From the NCBI GenBank assembly GCA_040954595.2, contig CM082586.2:3844001-3908000 (forward strand): a stretch of 64,000 bases of DNA, in the 5' to 3' direction. Numbering within the stretch: the first letter of the stretch is position 1; every line of letters begins with the position of its first letter. Of the stretch, positions 24,301 to 33,123 are shown piece by piece. Source of the stretch: Balanoglossus misakiensis. Lineage: Eukaryota > Hemichordata. The notes below the pieces were generated by a model. That model saw only the letters and a list, made by a program, of their open reading frames with translations. It made no database searches and was not told the origin of the DNA. The translations under genes and the position numbers were made by a program.

Positions 24301-25341
24301 TAGACTAGCCCAGCTGTGCTGTTTTGCGTTTGATTTCTGGCGGTGATCTCAGAAGTGGGACACTGCGTGCTTGCACAAGTAGTGTTCTTATTTGATATCA
24401 ATAAGATGAAGTAGATTCATGCATGTATTTGTATTCTGTAAGTAAGAACACTATTTGTAATTTTGCTATTAATGTTTTGTCTGTAGGACCCAAGCTGTTC
24501 GTCAAGCCAACCTTTAAATCTAATCGTCACTTGATAACCAATGCCATAACTCACTGTGTTTTACCTGGAGAAGTCAATAAAGGAATGAAAGACAAGATCT
24601 TGCAGGTTAGTTGACCATTGCTGATCTTACCTTTGAGGGAAGCTCAGGCCTGAAATCACTGTAGGACCTGAATGGCTAAAAGCAGGCAGAAAAGAGCTTT
24701 CCAGATGGATCACGTTCGATGTGATATTCTATGACAATCTTGTCAGTTCGAGCTGTTGAGTCTGTCTCGATCGATTCAAGGGGATGTGGTGTGTCTTGAA
24801 AAACCCTGATCAGCAATACAGAATCCTTACCCCACACTAATCAGAAATTTTTTTTTACCTTCCATACTCAGGCTCTTGCCAAAGCTGATGTCAAGCATTT
24901 CATGATACTCTTCCGAGATTCCGGATGTCAATTCCGGGCGCTCTATTCCTACTCGCCGGAGTCGGAAGATATGGTCAAATTCTACGGAACGGGACCTCGA
25001 CAAGTCACTTCCAGTATGGTAGAAAAAATATTCAAGTGAGTTCATATCAAGTGTTGGCATCATCTTGTCTGCAATGTTTGGCCAATCAGTGTTGTATCTA
25101 ATTATGAAGAGGTGTTGTTCAGAGCAATGGAAGAAAAACATGTTTTCTTTTACCCATTGATACATTTGTTTATGTACATTTTTTATTTTTTATTTCTAGG
25201 TATAATTCTGGTGGAAAGCATTTTTCTGTCATTCCTTCCAAGACGCTGTCGGTATCAGTGGATGCATTTACAATTCATAATCATCTGTGGCAGAGTAAGA
25301 AAGTAGTTCCAGCTGGGAAGAAGCCTTTGTCGTCACACTGA
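12521..25341 (+). CDS. CAMSAP: CAMSAP / Patronin, microtubule minus-end protector (complete, 15 coding exons)
   Basis: Exons: 12521-12610, 15162-15260, 15415-15630, 16169-16254, 16531-16696, 17154-17274, 17643-17894, 18311-18470, 19803-22656, 22828-22955, 23186-23418, 23892-24056, 24487-24605, 24872-25035, 25200-25341. All borders are GT-AG and all phases agree, giving 1,664 residues. CAMSAPs bind and stabilise free microtubule minus ends. A calponin-homology domain spans about 31-345 (SAELYCRACS, VIQILSRKGIYVV, ALLFWINKV, FLAELFWFYE). A CAMSAP coiled-coil block follows at about 790-835 (LEEKRRLIEADKK, GKAAFLQVV). Then come a Gln/Pro-rich linker with polyQ near 910, a charged coiled coil at about 1350-1450, and the microtubule-binding CKK domain at about 1525-1650 (FMILFRDSGCQFRALYSYSP, VSVDAFTIHNHLWQ). 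The start at 12521 is the first in-frame ATG; 12542 and 12557 are alternatives. Invertebrates usually have one gene for the three vertebrate paralogues. Confidence 0.95.
12611..15161 (+). other. CAMSAP intron 1 (2.55 kb)
   Basis: AT-rich, bounded by GTATGT and CTCTGTAG. No nested gene and no inverted-repeat element were recognised. Confidence 0.6.
15677..15815 (+). repeat. Hairpin repeat, family C, copy 2 (CAMSAP intron 3)
   Basis: The first 70 bases form a long hairpin. AGTTACCAGAATCATATGCT... pairs with ...AGCATGTGATTCTGGTAACT around the loop TCGGCCTACAGCCTC. A non-palindromic tail follows (GGTAATAAACGGCTGCTATG, AGGCAATAGGTGTTCACTAT). Both parts recur reversed at 11871-11990. Confidence 0.8.
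16748..16834 (-). repeat. Short MITE-like element, family A, copy 2 (reverse)
   Basis: Read on the minus strand it starts CCTTTCACCCCCCGTTCCCT and ends with GGTACAAGGGTTAA. The core is CCATAGGAAACAATGGTTTG. It lies in CAMSAP intron 5. Confidence 0.75.
18517..18655 (+). repeat. Dispersed repeat, family D, copy 1 (CAMSAP intron 8)
   Basis: CGATCATCTTATGCGCATGT, then GCCAAACC, CAGAGACTC, GTCAATGCC, AGATGG, GTCTGT and AGATCGGG. The same blocks occur in the same order at 40274-40435. Confidence 0.7.
22988..23058 (+). repeat. Short MITE-like element, family A, fragment
   Basis: TTAACCCTCTCACCCC and GCAGAGGTCCATCTTA match the left half of the 59250 and 61528 copies; the right half is missing. It lies in CAMSAP intron 10, directly before the family-B fragment. 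Confidence 0.5.
23073..23158 (+). repeat. Foldback MITE, family B, left-end fragment
   Basis: GTTAAAGGGACGAAGTCTCT and ATAAGACAC-like and TATTATTCTACATG blocks match the ends of the element at 10469-10800. The interior and the second arm are absent. It lies in CAMSAP intron 10. Confidence 0.6.
24098..24263. repeat. 166-bp MITE with terminal inverted repeats and 8-bp target duplication
   Basis: The ends are TAGACTCTCTCACAGCCC and its exact reverse complement GGGCTGTGAGAGAGTCTA. Inner arms GGTTCGCTACAC and TTGTAGCGAACC also pair. TATCAGTC precedes the element (24089-24096) and follows it (24264-24271), as expected for a target-site duplication. It sits in CAMSAP intron 12. Confidence 0.8.
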
Positions 25342-26640
25342 AAGCAACTTGTGCAGTCAAACACACATGGGATATCTCTGTAGTCTATTCATGTTACATG
25401 GCCTTGGTTTTGTGAATGGTGGTGTAGGTCAAAGGTCATGATATACCTTTATATATTGACCTAGGTCATAATGTAGTCCTTTATGAGTCAGTCTTTTCCT
25501 GTATAGGTCATAGTCACATAGTGTTCATGTGCATTGTACTTGCTGTTTGAGGTTTTCCTGCTGTAGTGAATTTAGACATTCATTGTTACTTCATTAAACC
25601 TGTGTGTCTGCCAGTTGTAATTCATTGATAATTTATTCACTATATTATATTAGTCTGGTGAATTACATTTGATGCAATGAACTTGATTCTCAAAATATAG
25701 TCCTATGGAATTTTGCAAAAGATGCTGTTAAGAATAGTATCTTAATGTATTGGGTGTGGCAACAATGATATAGTACTTTCCGATACGATGATGATAAAAT
25801 GTAAAAATATAAAGTGAAAAAAAAATGCATTTTCATGAAAATAGGTGTTTCATGATATGAAATTGGAGCACCTTGACGCTGTTTATGTGGCCGTTAGTTT
25901 TGAAAGTCATTTTGAATTTGAAGGTGATCTGTAGTGTTTCTTTGGCCGTGCTTTGCCTGTCTCTCTCCGAGAAAGAATCTTACTGGGTGATACATCATCA
26001 CATTGCTAAAACTGAACCTCAGCTGTTTCCATGGTGACTGAACTATACGTGTAATGTTTGAAGTCACATGACCGGGCTTAGGTCACACTGTAGTCAAGAC
26101 ACCACCAGAGAACTTTCGACTTCATAAGTTGGCGGTGGTTCCCCTATCCCATTCTGTAAGTGTTGTGTTTCCCCCTTGTCTCCCTGCTATGTACTATACG
26201 CAGCACCACAAAAACTTTCATATTGTCATGGCGATGGGTATTGTAGTGATAGCATTTGTAGTGAAGGGTTTCGACACTGCCAATATATATATAAAGCTGT
26301 TATTTGCACAAGCACTGTGACGTGAAGACTTATCTTTGCTGATGTTGATAAGTTATTTTAGAGTGGATGTCAAAATAATTTGCTAGTGTTTTATGTATAT
26401 AAGCCTTTATTTTGTAAAGAAAATTTCTATGTATATGGTGACACTGTTTAAGCAGCTTTTTCTGTTTCTGTATAAATGTTGTTACTGTGACAATTGGAGC
26501 CAGAATGAAACAGCCGTTATTATTGGTCCACTGTGCACCATTTCATTCATGTAATTTTTTTTATTACTTTTTGTAATTTTTTCCCGTCAATTTTATGTAC
26601 TGCTTCAAATAAAGCACAGAATTTGAAAACCATTTTGTTT
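25342..26640 (+). other. CAMSAP 3' UTR
   Basis: No coding potential. An AATAAA at 26608-26613 is the likely polyadenylation signal, giving a 3' UTR of about 1.3 kb. The convergent RPS25 signal (AATAAA on the minus strand, 26780-26785) lies about 170 bases further on, so the two transcripts end tail to tail without obvious overlap. Confidence 0.6.
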
Positions 26641-26832
26641 GTTTACGTTATTTCCACCCGTAGGAACGAGGCTGTAAAGGTCACATACAGGGGTCATGGA
26701 AGTTGCCTATTTGGTCAACTGACATGTACAAACTGAATGTCCTACAGTGATACACTATGTATAAGTCTCAAAAGCAATTTTTATTGAGCAGATGTTGTAA
26801 AATCCACATCAATTTAATCACAAAGAAATCAT

Positions 26833-28007
26833 CTATGGTTCAGCATCTTTGGATGGGTTCCTTGTATAGATCACCTGTGAATGATGTTTTACAACTTCTT
26901 TGATCAAACCTGTTCAAAAAAAACACAGAAAATTAGAAAAGTTGTGCCAACTTCAGAGAATAGACAATACCGAGGAAGGGGTGATCTGTCAAAATTACTT
27001 GAGCATGATTGTGTATGTGCTATCCAAAACAAAAAGTGAGCACAATATCTGAGTAAATGTGTTACTTCATCAACTATCACTCATTCTGATCATTTTAAAA
27101 TATTATCCCTACCTTTTGCCAAAAGTTCTTTGAGCGCAGCCCTTGCAAGGGATCCTCTGACCTTTAACCTTTCCGATACAACAGATGGTGTGATCAGCTT
27201 GTAACTAGGAACTTCTTTGTATAATTTATCATGGGTGGCTTTGTCAAATAACACCAGGTTGTTCAGCTTGTCACGTACTTTTCCTTTGGACCATTTCTGC
27301 ATGAATAAGGACAGAGAGTTAGTATTTTTCCTTGCTGAATACATGTACATGAAGAATGCAGGGCACATATCTCCAAGTCATTCTAGGAATTTGACTGATC
27401 AATTCTCACCTTCTTTTTTGCTTTACCTCCTTGTGACTTAGGCTTGTCAGATTTTTTGGGATTTTTATCCTTTCCCTTCTGCTGCTGTTTGGGAGGCTGC
27501 AAAAACATAAAGGCAAAGTTGGATGATATAAGTCTTGGTAATGTTAACATATATGTACAAGTAATGTACATGATACATACATCTGATGAAATAAACGTAA
27601 TGCATACATTGAGACGTGTGGTGAATGCATGCAAGAATTCACAGTGTACGTCACGTCTACTTTCAATAACTCAATTGGCTGCAGTGTCATACTTAACAAT
27701 GAACTTGATTATTATATGCAGTCACCAGCAGGGAGCTACGCGTTCATTTTGATTGGAAAACCTGCCAAGGCCATGTCAACATGTTTTTGGCAGCCATTTT
27801 GAAACCAGGCATGGTTTCTAATACCGGAAGTAGGGAACCACGATTTTAAAAGCGGGTACGCACGTTAATTTATAACTATTGTACCTTTCCACGCTTATTG
27901 CAACATTATTGGTAACAGGGCGGGCCATATACCGTTAAAATAATAAAAGATCGTATGCACAAAACCCATGAATCGGTCAATATTTAGAGGCACATCGAAC
28001 ATACCAT
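26833..28007 (-). CDS. RPS25: Ribosomal protein S25 (eS25), 4 exons
   Basis: Exons on the minus strand: 28007-28005, 27496-27410, 27296-27113 and 26909-26833, giving 116 residues (human 125). The first exon contributes only the ATG before GTATGT, as ribosomal protein genes often do. The Lys-rich N-terminal tail ([20 protein letters not shown]) is followed by the conserved winged-helix core: [62 protein letters not shown]. eS25 lies in the head of the 40S subunit. An AATAAA (minus, 26780-26785) follows the stop by about 50 bases. Confidence 0.96.
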
Positions 28008-28030
28008 GATGCCGAGCTGAGTTCTCAGTC

Positions 28031-28039
28031 AGAAAGGGA
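28031..28039 (-). promoter_or_regulatory. 5' terminal oligopyrimidine (TOP) start of RPS25
   Basis: CTCCCTTTCT on the minus strand lies about 30 bases before the ATG. Transcription starting at a C in this tract would give a TOP mRNA, which is under mTOR-dependent translational control in animals. No TATA box is nearby, as is usual for ribosomal protein genes. Confidence 0.5.
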
Positions 28040-28721
28040 GATCCCTGAAATGTACAACGTGAAACCCGTATAACAGGCTCGTTTCCAATATATGCCATCT
28101 GCCTAAAAGGTATTTGTGATTTTGGTATTTATTAAACGTATAAAAGGCTGCAATCTACTTAATTTAATACTAATTATAATTAAGTTACCTAAAACAAATA
28201 CAGATATATGACAACATGGTTCCACAAAGACACGAATAGCGCGCGTCGTCTACAATAAGTTCGAGGTTGATCATTGGGGTCAAAGTTCATCCATACTTCT
28301 GTGCATGTGTAACATGTGTCGAGCGCTAGTACAGCATTGAGCCAGGCAGAACTTTATCAAGAAAACGGAATTCCAGGTTTGTTTAGATTACCAATACCTT
28401 CCTAATCACACGGACCACTCTAGGGCTACAACTACTTTAAACATCGAGTGTTCGGCCGTGGCTACACCGCCGGGCCACGGCCGTTGTCAGTTTTTGTCTG
28501 GACAGGCGTTGGTGGCGTTGTTCGAGGAATGACGTGACCAGGTGATAATTTTCCACATATACTGCGTGGAGTTCGGAACCAATGGTCTCATAGATTCCAT
28601 AGTCCATAAGGAAATATTGCAAATAGAGAAAATAACAGAATACATATTTGCAAAATCAAAAATGCCTTGTTAATGTTGATATCATTCATTAATGTTTTTG
28701 GTGCAGATCATTTTGAACAAG
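28040..28721. other. Divergent promoter region and probable 5' UTR of MTERF4
   Basis: RPS25 (minus) and MTERF4 (plus) are head to head. A donor-like CCAG|GTTTGT near 28378 and an acceptor-like GGTGCAG ending at 28706 suggest a non-coding first exon and a 330-bp intron for MTERF4. A 61-codon minus-strand frame (28437-28622) falls inside this intron; I do not call it a gene. Confidence 0.4.
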
Positions 28722-29849
28722 ATGTTGCAGAGATTCCCGTCCCTGTTAAAGTTGAATCGAAGAAGAATTGGATATGTGAAATTTTCACAGTCTTCATGGT
28801 CCGTACAAACGAGCAGCCATGAACTTAACCAGCATGGAGTGAGAAGATTGTCCATCTTTTCATGTGTTTACCAGACTTGGTCAACACAACCTATGAATGT
28901 ATACAGGAAAGGTTTTAATCCACTTCAACAATGCCTAGCATCAACACATACAGGGAAAAGTTCTGCTGGAGATGTACAAGAAATTGTGAATGATTTGACT
29001 AACGAGATCACGATGAGGAATTCTGAAATGTCTGCCCACGAGAAAGAGAGTTTACATGTACTTGTTGAGAGACTTGCTGAAATGGGTGTGGAGAGGGAAA
29101 TCATTATGCAAATCGTATGCAAAAACCCAAACCTTGTCAATTGCCAGAAAGAAATTCTGAACAGTTCCTTGATGTTCCTGTTTAACCTCAATTTCAGTCC
29201 AAATGATATCTACAGAATATTAACCAAAGCTCCACATATTTTAAGTAGAGATGTCATCCAGTTAAATAACAGAGTCAAACAACTGCGAAAACTGCGCATC
29301 CAAGAGGGAAAATTGCAACGAACAATTGCATCGTTTCCCGACATCTTGTTGATTTCAAATAAGCAGTACAAAGCAGTCATACAAACATTTAAAGAAATGT
29401 GCGGGTTTACATCGGAGCACATCCGGCAGATCGTCGAGACGTGTCCGAACGTGCTCGGCGACGACCCGGAAAAAATCCACACCAAGTTTCACTATGTGTA
29501 CTTCACTAAAAACTTGACTAACTTAGACAGCCTGGTGCGGGCGAGGCTGTTCAAGCACAACGTGTATCATGTCAGGAAGCGGATTCTCTTCCTTGAAAGA
29601 ATGGGCTTGTTCGAGGTCCCCGACAAGAAGGGAAACACGAGCATTCTCAATCCATCTCTGAAAGCCATCATTGATATCCCAGATCAGAGGTTTGCCAAAG
29701 GGGTTGCCAAGGCAACAATTGAAGAATATCAAATGTTCGGAGAGGCTCTGAGAAGAGAGGATGAGATTGATGACGACGATGATGCCTACAGTAGTGATGA
29801 AGATTTTGATGATGAAATGACATTGTTCAGGGATAAAAACGATGTATAG
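28722..29849 (+). CDS. MTERF4: Mitochondrial transcription termination factor 4 (MTERF4)
   Basis: A single coding exon of 375 residues. The N-terminus MLQRFPSLLKLNRRRIGYVK is basic and amphipathic, a mitochondrial targeting sequence. I start there because a TTG..CAG acceptor probably removes the in-frame ATG at 28692. The body has repeated mTERF helices (APHILSRDVIQLNNRVKQLR, SFPDILLISN, CPNVLGDDPEKIHTKFHYVY). The block KRILFLERMGLFEVPDKKGN, then NPSLKAI, and the acidic tail DEIDDDDDAYSSDED are specific to MTERF4. That family recruits the rRNA methyltransferase NSUN4 to the large mitochondrial ribosomal subunit. A likely AATAAA lies at 29997-30002. Confidence 0.92.
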   Translation: MLQRFPSLLKLNRRRIGYVKFSQSSWSVQTSSHELNQHGVRRLSIFSCVYQTWSTQPMNVYRKGFNPLQQCLASTHTGKSSAGDVQEIVNDLTNEITMRNSEMSAHEKESLHVLVERLAEMGVEREIIMQIVCKNPNLVNCQKEILNSSLMFLFNLNFSPNDIYRILTKAPHILSRDVIQLNNRVKQLRKLRIQEGKLQRTIASFPDILLISNKQYKAVIQTFKEMCGFTSEHIRQIVETCPNVLGDDPEKIHTKFHYVYFTKNLTNLDSLVRARLFKHNVYHVRKRILFLERMGLFEVPDKKGNTSILNPSLKAIIDIPDQRFAKGVAKATIEEYQMFGEALRREDEIDDDDDAYSSDEDFDDEMTLFRDKNDV

Positions 29850-31342
29850 AACACACAATGCTGAAAGTTGTGACATTGTAAAAATATTTTCCGACTTTGC
29901 GAATCTTCGAAATTCTTCATTTTTTGAAAAAAAAACATAATACAAAGATGATGTGGGGTACTATTTAATCAAATGTATCCACAGTAACAGCATAGAAATA
30001 AAAAAAAATGATTTTACAATAATGTTCGGATTAATGAACGGACGGACATCGAACATCGAACGCTTAGTTTAGACTTTGATCGTCTTATTACGTAGTAACT
30101 GATTACATAGGTCAAAGATTAGAAAAGTTAGCATACCAGATGAACTCATGATATAGTTATAACACATCAGACTCAGTAAAGAGATCAGCAGAGGGCCTTG
30201 CGGAAAATAATGGAGCAATTTATTACATGATTGCTCTTTTTCTAACCATGGCACCCTGCGCTCAATCGAATCATGCCTATGTTATATCATATCCGTGACG
30301 GCCATCATAACACCCTACCAGCTGTTATTTAGAACATAGTTTATAGCCGGTGTCCTTTTGTTTATTTATATATATGCTAATCAATGCATTGTGGATTGTA
30401 ACCTCCTGTAATTTGCATAGAGTTATGCTGAACGGTAAACGGTAACCCCAGTCTATCGTCATGAGGTGTCTAATATTCACACGCTTCCGACTGCAATAAG
30501 TGACAGGAACTCAAATTGTCTGGCCTCACCTCACCAATGTCAAGGGTAAGTTTCTTTCGCCTTAGCTTCTTAAAAGTATAAATTACCAAGCGTGATAAAG
30601 ACTTGTTGTTTTTACGTAAGCAAAAATTTGGGTCTAGCAAAACACACGGCTGTGCTGTGGCTGGCCAGCCGCTTGTCATTAAAAAGAGCAGTCGACAAAA
30701 ATAGCTTGCCTCGAGTTTGGGAGGTTATATTTGCACAACCAAAAATAGCGCCGCTATGAACTCTTGTGCACAACAAATATGACACAAAATGTGGTGGTCT
30801 GGATAAAAAATATCAGTGATCAGTTTATAGTGGATGGAACTGTAATGACATTAATTGGTGGTACGAGCATATGTTACACTGATAGACCAATTTGATCGGA
30901 CATCTCCATTGATTCGAAATTGGATACCTGTTACCTTGGATACAACGTCAATATCGAGGCTGTCGCAAAATTTGTTTCAGTGCATTCTATATCAACTCGG
31001 CAGTTGCGTGTTTTCTATCTTTGTTTAGATTTAAACGAAAATAGTCTAAACTGTCAACAAGGCTAGTACCCCCACAGGTGCATTACCTTGAAATTTGTGA
31101 AAAACGTTTACATTTTGACAAAAGAGCATGTGTTATACTTAATTTTTAAAAGTAGTGATATGTAACTTTTAAGATGGGTATTTAATTTGCATACTTATTT
31201 GCACTTCAATAATTAGAGGAATTTATCATTAGCGTTGTCTGTATTGTTGAGAGTTAACCCATTCTAAGCCAGTGCAGAACAGTGTACGTGCCTGAACAAA
31301 AAGATGAATATAGGTTTATCTATTGTTTCAGGTTGTAGCGCC
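29850..31342. other. Spacer MTERF4 to BTB gene
   Basis: AT-rich; no coding exon, RNA gene or clear repeat was recognised. A TTTCAG at about 31327-31332 just before the BTB start could be an acceptor for a 5' UTR intron. Confidence 0.5.
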
Positions 31343-32908
31343 ATGGCGTCGAGTAAACGTCAGCGATCCCCGTCGATTTTTTCAGAGTTTTCATTTGAGT
31401 CAGGGGAGTACCCAGTGGACATGGAGATCCGTTGTCAAGACGCCATCTTTTATGCCAATTCAAGTATCCTCGTCAAGATGAGCGGCTTCTTCAGGATACA
31501 ACTCTCAGAGCATTGGAGACCAAAACAGCGTCATCTTCAGTTCACGGCAACGCCGCCGACGGCGACGGGGTTCCACGCTGTTCTCTGCTTGGTTTACAAC
31601 GAACAGGTGGTTCCCGACACCATGGCGGAACTGATGCAGTCTGCAGATTTTTTACAAGTTGAACTGGAGAGGGAACACTTTACTGATATGATTACACCGC
31701 AAAACTGGTTACAATTACTGGACGACGCATCACAATTTAATCACGTGAATTTGGTTGACTGTCTATGCGACTACGTGGCTGAACATCACGATTTTTTGGT
31801 CAATACAGAACAATATAAACATGTGAACGATGAACACAAACAAATAATCAACAGAAAGCTGGAGTCGACAGGAAATTTATTCCAAACCGAAGTTCTAGCT
31901 AGTGTTTTGTCGTACACGTCGTCAACTAAAGAGAAGGTTAAGTGTTTCTATGACAACAAAACCGAAGCATGGTACCAGCTATCGGGCAACGGACATTCGA
32001 AAATGGAAAGGCAGGGAAAAGATAATTGCACGCATGCCGAGAGTGCGAGTTTGTCTTTGAAAGAAAACGTACAGCAGAGCGGTGCCTTTGCTTCCGACGG
32101 CGCCGTAGATGACAGCGACGCCATCATATATGACGGCCATGATACGCGTCACATCATCAAAAGAACGCTTGAAAACAATGAGATTACAATTCACAGTTGT
32201 CAGGTGTCCAAAATTCAGGTACTGAAATACGCCATCCACCATTTGCCTCCCCCGTTTTTTCACGCAGTTGACATGAAAATTGAAGACGTTTGCTTTTGCG
32301 GAAATTTGATTAACTTATTCATAACAGCAACTCCAGGTGTAGGACAAACACATAAACTCAATTCCTACCCATACCTGACAATTGTGACATTGGATCTCTC
32401 CGATATCAATGACAAAATGAATGGTCGCGCGAATAAGTCAGTGAAACCGACCAGTCTTTTGTCATGGCAACGTCTTTTGAACATCGTGTCACAAAGTGGT
32501 AAGACGTACATCGTTACCATGCAACCAGGTAAAAGAAATACGATACATATTTACAGATATGACAGCGGTAGAATTGAACAGATTTGCGAGAGAGTAGTCG
32601 AGAGACTGGTAAGCACAGCTTTGGTCAAGTATAGAATATATTTCCTGGATAACGCGGACACAGACGGTATAATATATTTCAGTTTCCATAGCAACGACTG
32701 GGGGCTTATACCCTACCCACCAAATATCGAAAGAAGCAAACATGTTGTGGGGCTGAAAACCAAAATGGTACCTCGAGATTCGACTGAATTTACGGTGAAG
32801 ATGAGAAACACAGTCGGTCATGTAGATTTTGATGGAAACAAAAGAAGGCTTCCTTTGATGGTTCAAATCATTCGAATTTTATACGGTCGCTGTCTGTGTG
32901 CAAAATAG
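31343..32908 (+). CDS. BTB/POZ-BACK domain protein, intronless, 521 aa
   Basis: It starts MASSKRQRSPSIFSEFSF at an ATG in good context (GCCATGGCG). A BTB domain spans about residues 25-125: VDMEIRCQDAIFYANSSILV, KMSGFFRIQLSE, FHAVLCLVYNEQV, LMQSADFLQV. A BACK-like helical region follows (NWLQLLDDASQFNHVNLVDC, VLASVLSYTSS). The remaining 300 residues may be a degenerate beta-propeller, but no kelch signature is visible. Members of this class usually act as CUL3 ubiquitin-ligase adaptors; that role here is inference. The lack of introns among intron-rich neighbours suggests an origin by retroposition or lineage-specific expansion. It ends 215 bases from the convergent coiled-coil gene. Confidence 0.8.
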   Translation: MASSKRQRSPSIFSEFSFESGEYPVDMEIRCQDAIFYANSSILVKMSGFFRIQLSEHWRPKQRHLQFTATPPTATGFHAVLCLVYNEQVVPDTMAELMQSADFLQVELEREHFTDMITPQNWLQLLDDASQFNHVNLVDCLCDYVAEHHDFLVNTEQYKHVNDEHKQIINRKLESTGNLFQTEVLASVLSYTSSTKEKVKCFYDNKTEAWYQLSGNGHSKMERQGKDNCTHAESASLSLKENVQQSGAFASDGAVDDSDAIIYDGHDTRHIIKRTLENNEITIHSCQVSKIQVLKYAIHHLPPPFFHAVDMKIEDVCFCGNLINLFITATPGVGQTHKLNSYPYLTIVTLDLSDINDKMNGRANKSVKPTSLLSWQRLLNIVSQSGKTYIVTMQPGKRNTIHIYRYDSGRIEQICERVVERLVSTALVKYRIYFLDNADTDGIIYFSFHSNDWGLIPYPPNIERSKHVVGLKTKMVPRDSTEFTVKMRNTVGHVDFDGNKRRLPLMVQIIRILYGRCLCAK

Positions 32909-33123
32909 TGCGAGATTTCCTTAATGGGAATATACTATTATCTAGTTGACGAGTCATGCAATGGAAAAGCCTAAAGCAGCGAACCATTAACCTCGATCTG
33001 TTATAACCAGTTTGTCCATACGTTCGCACACAAGCCATGAATGGTTGCTATGATCAAAGTTGAATTTGGAGCAGAAAAGTCTTGGCGGCCTGGTAACTGC
33101 TGTTCTGCCGGAGATTTCATTCT

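Noticed and set aside
28437-28622. 61-codon minus-strand frame between RPS25 and MTERF4
   Set aside because: No family resemblance, and it lies in the probable 5' UTR intron of MTERF4.
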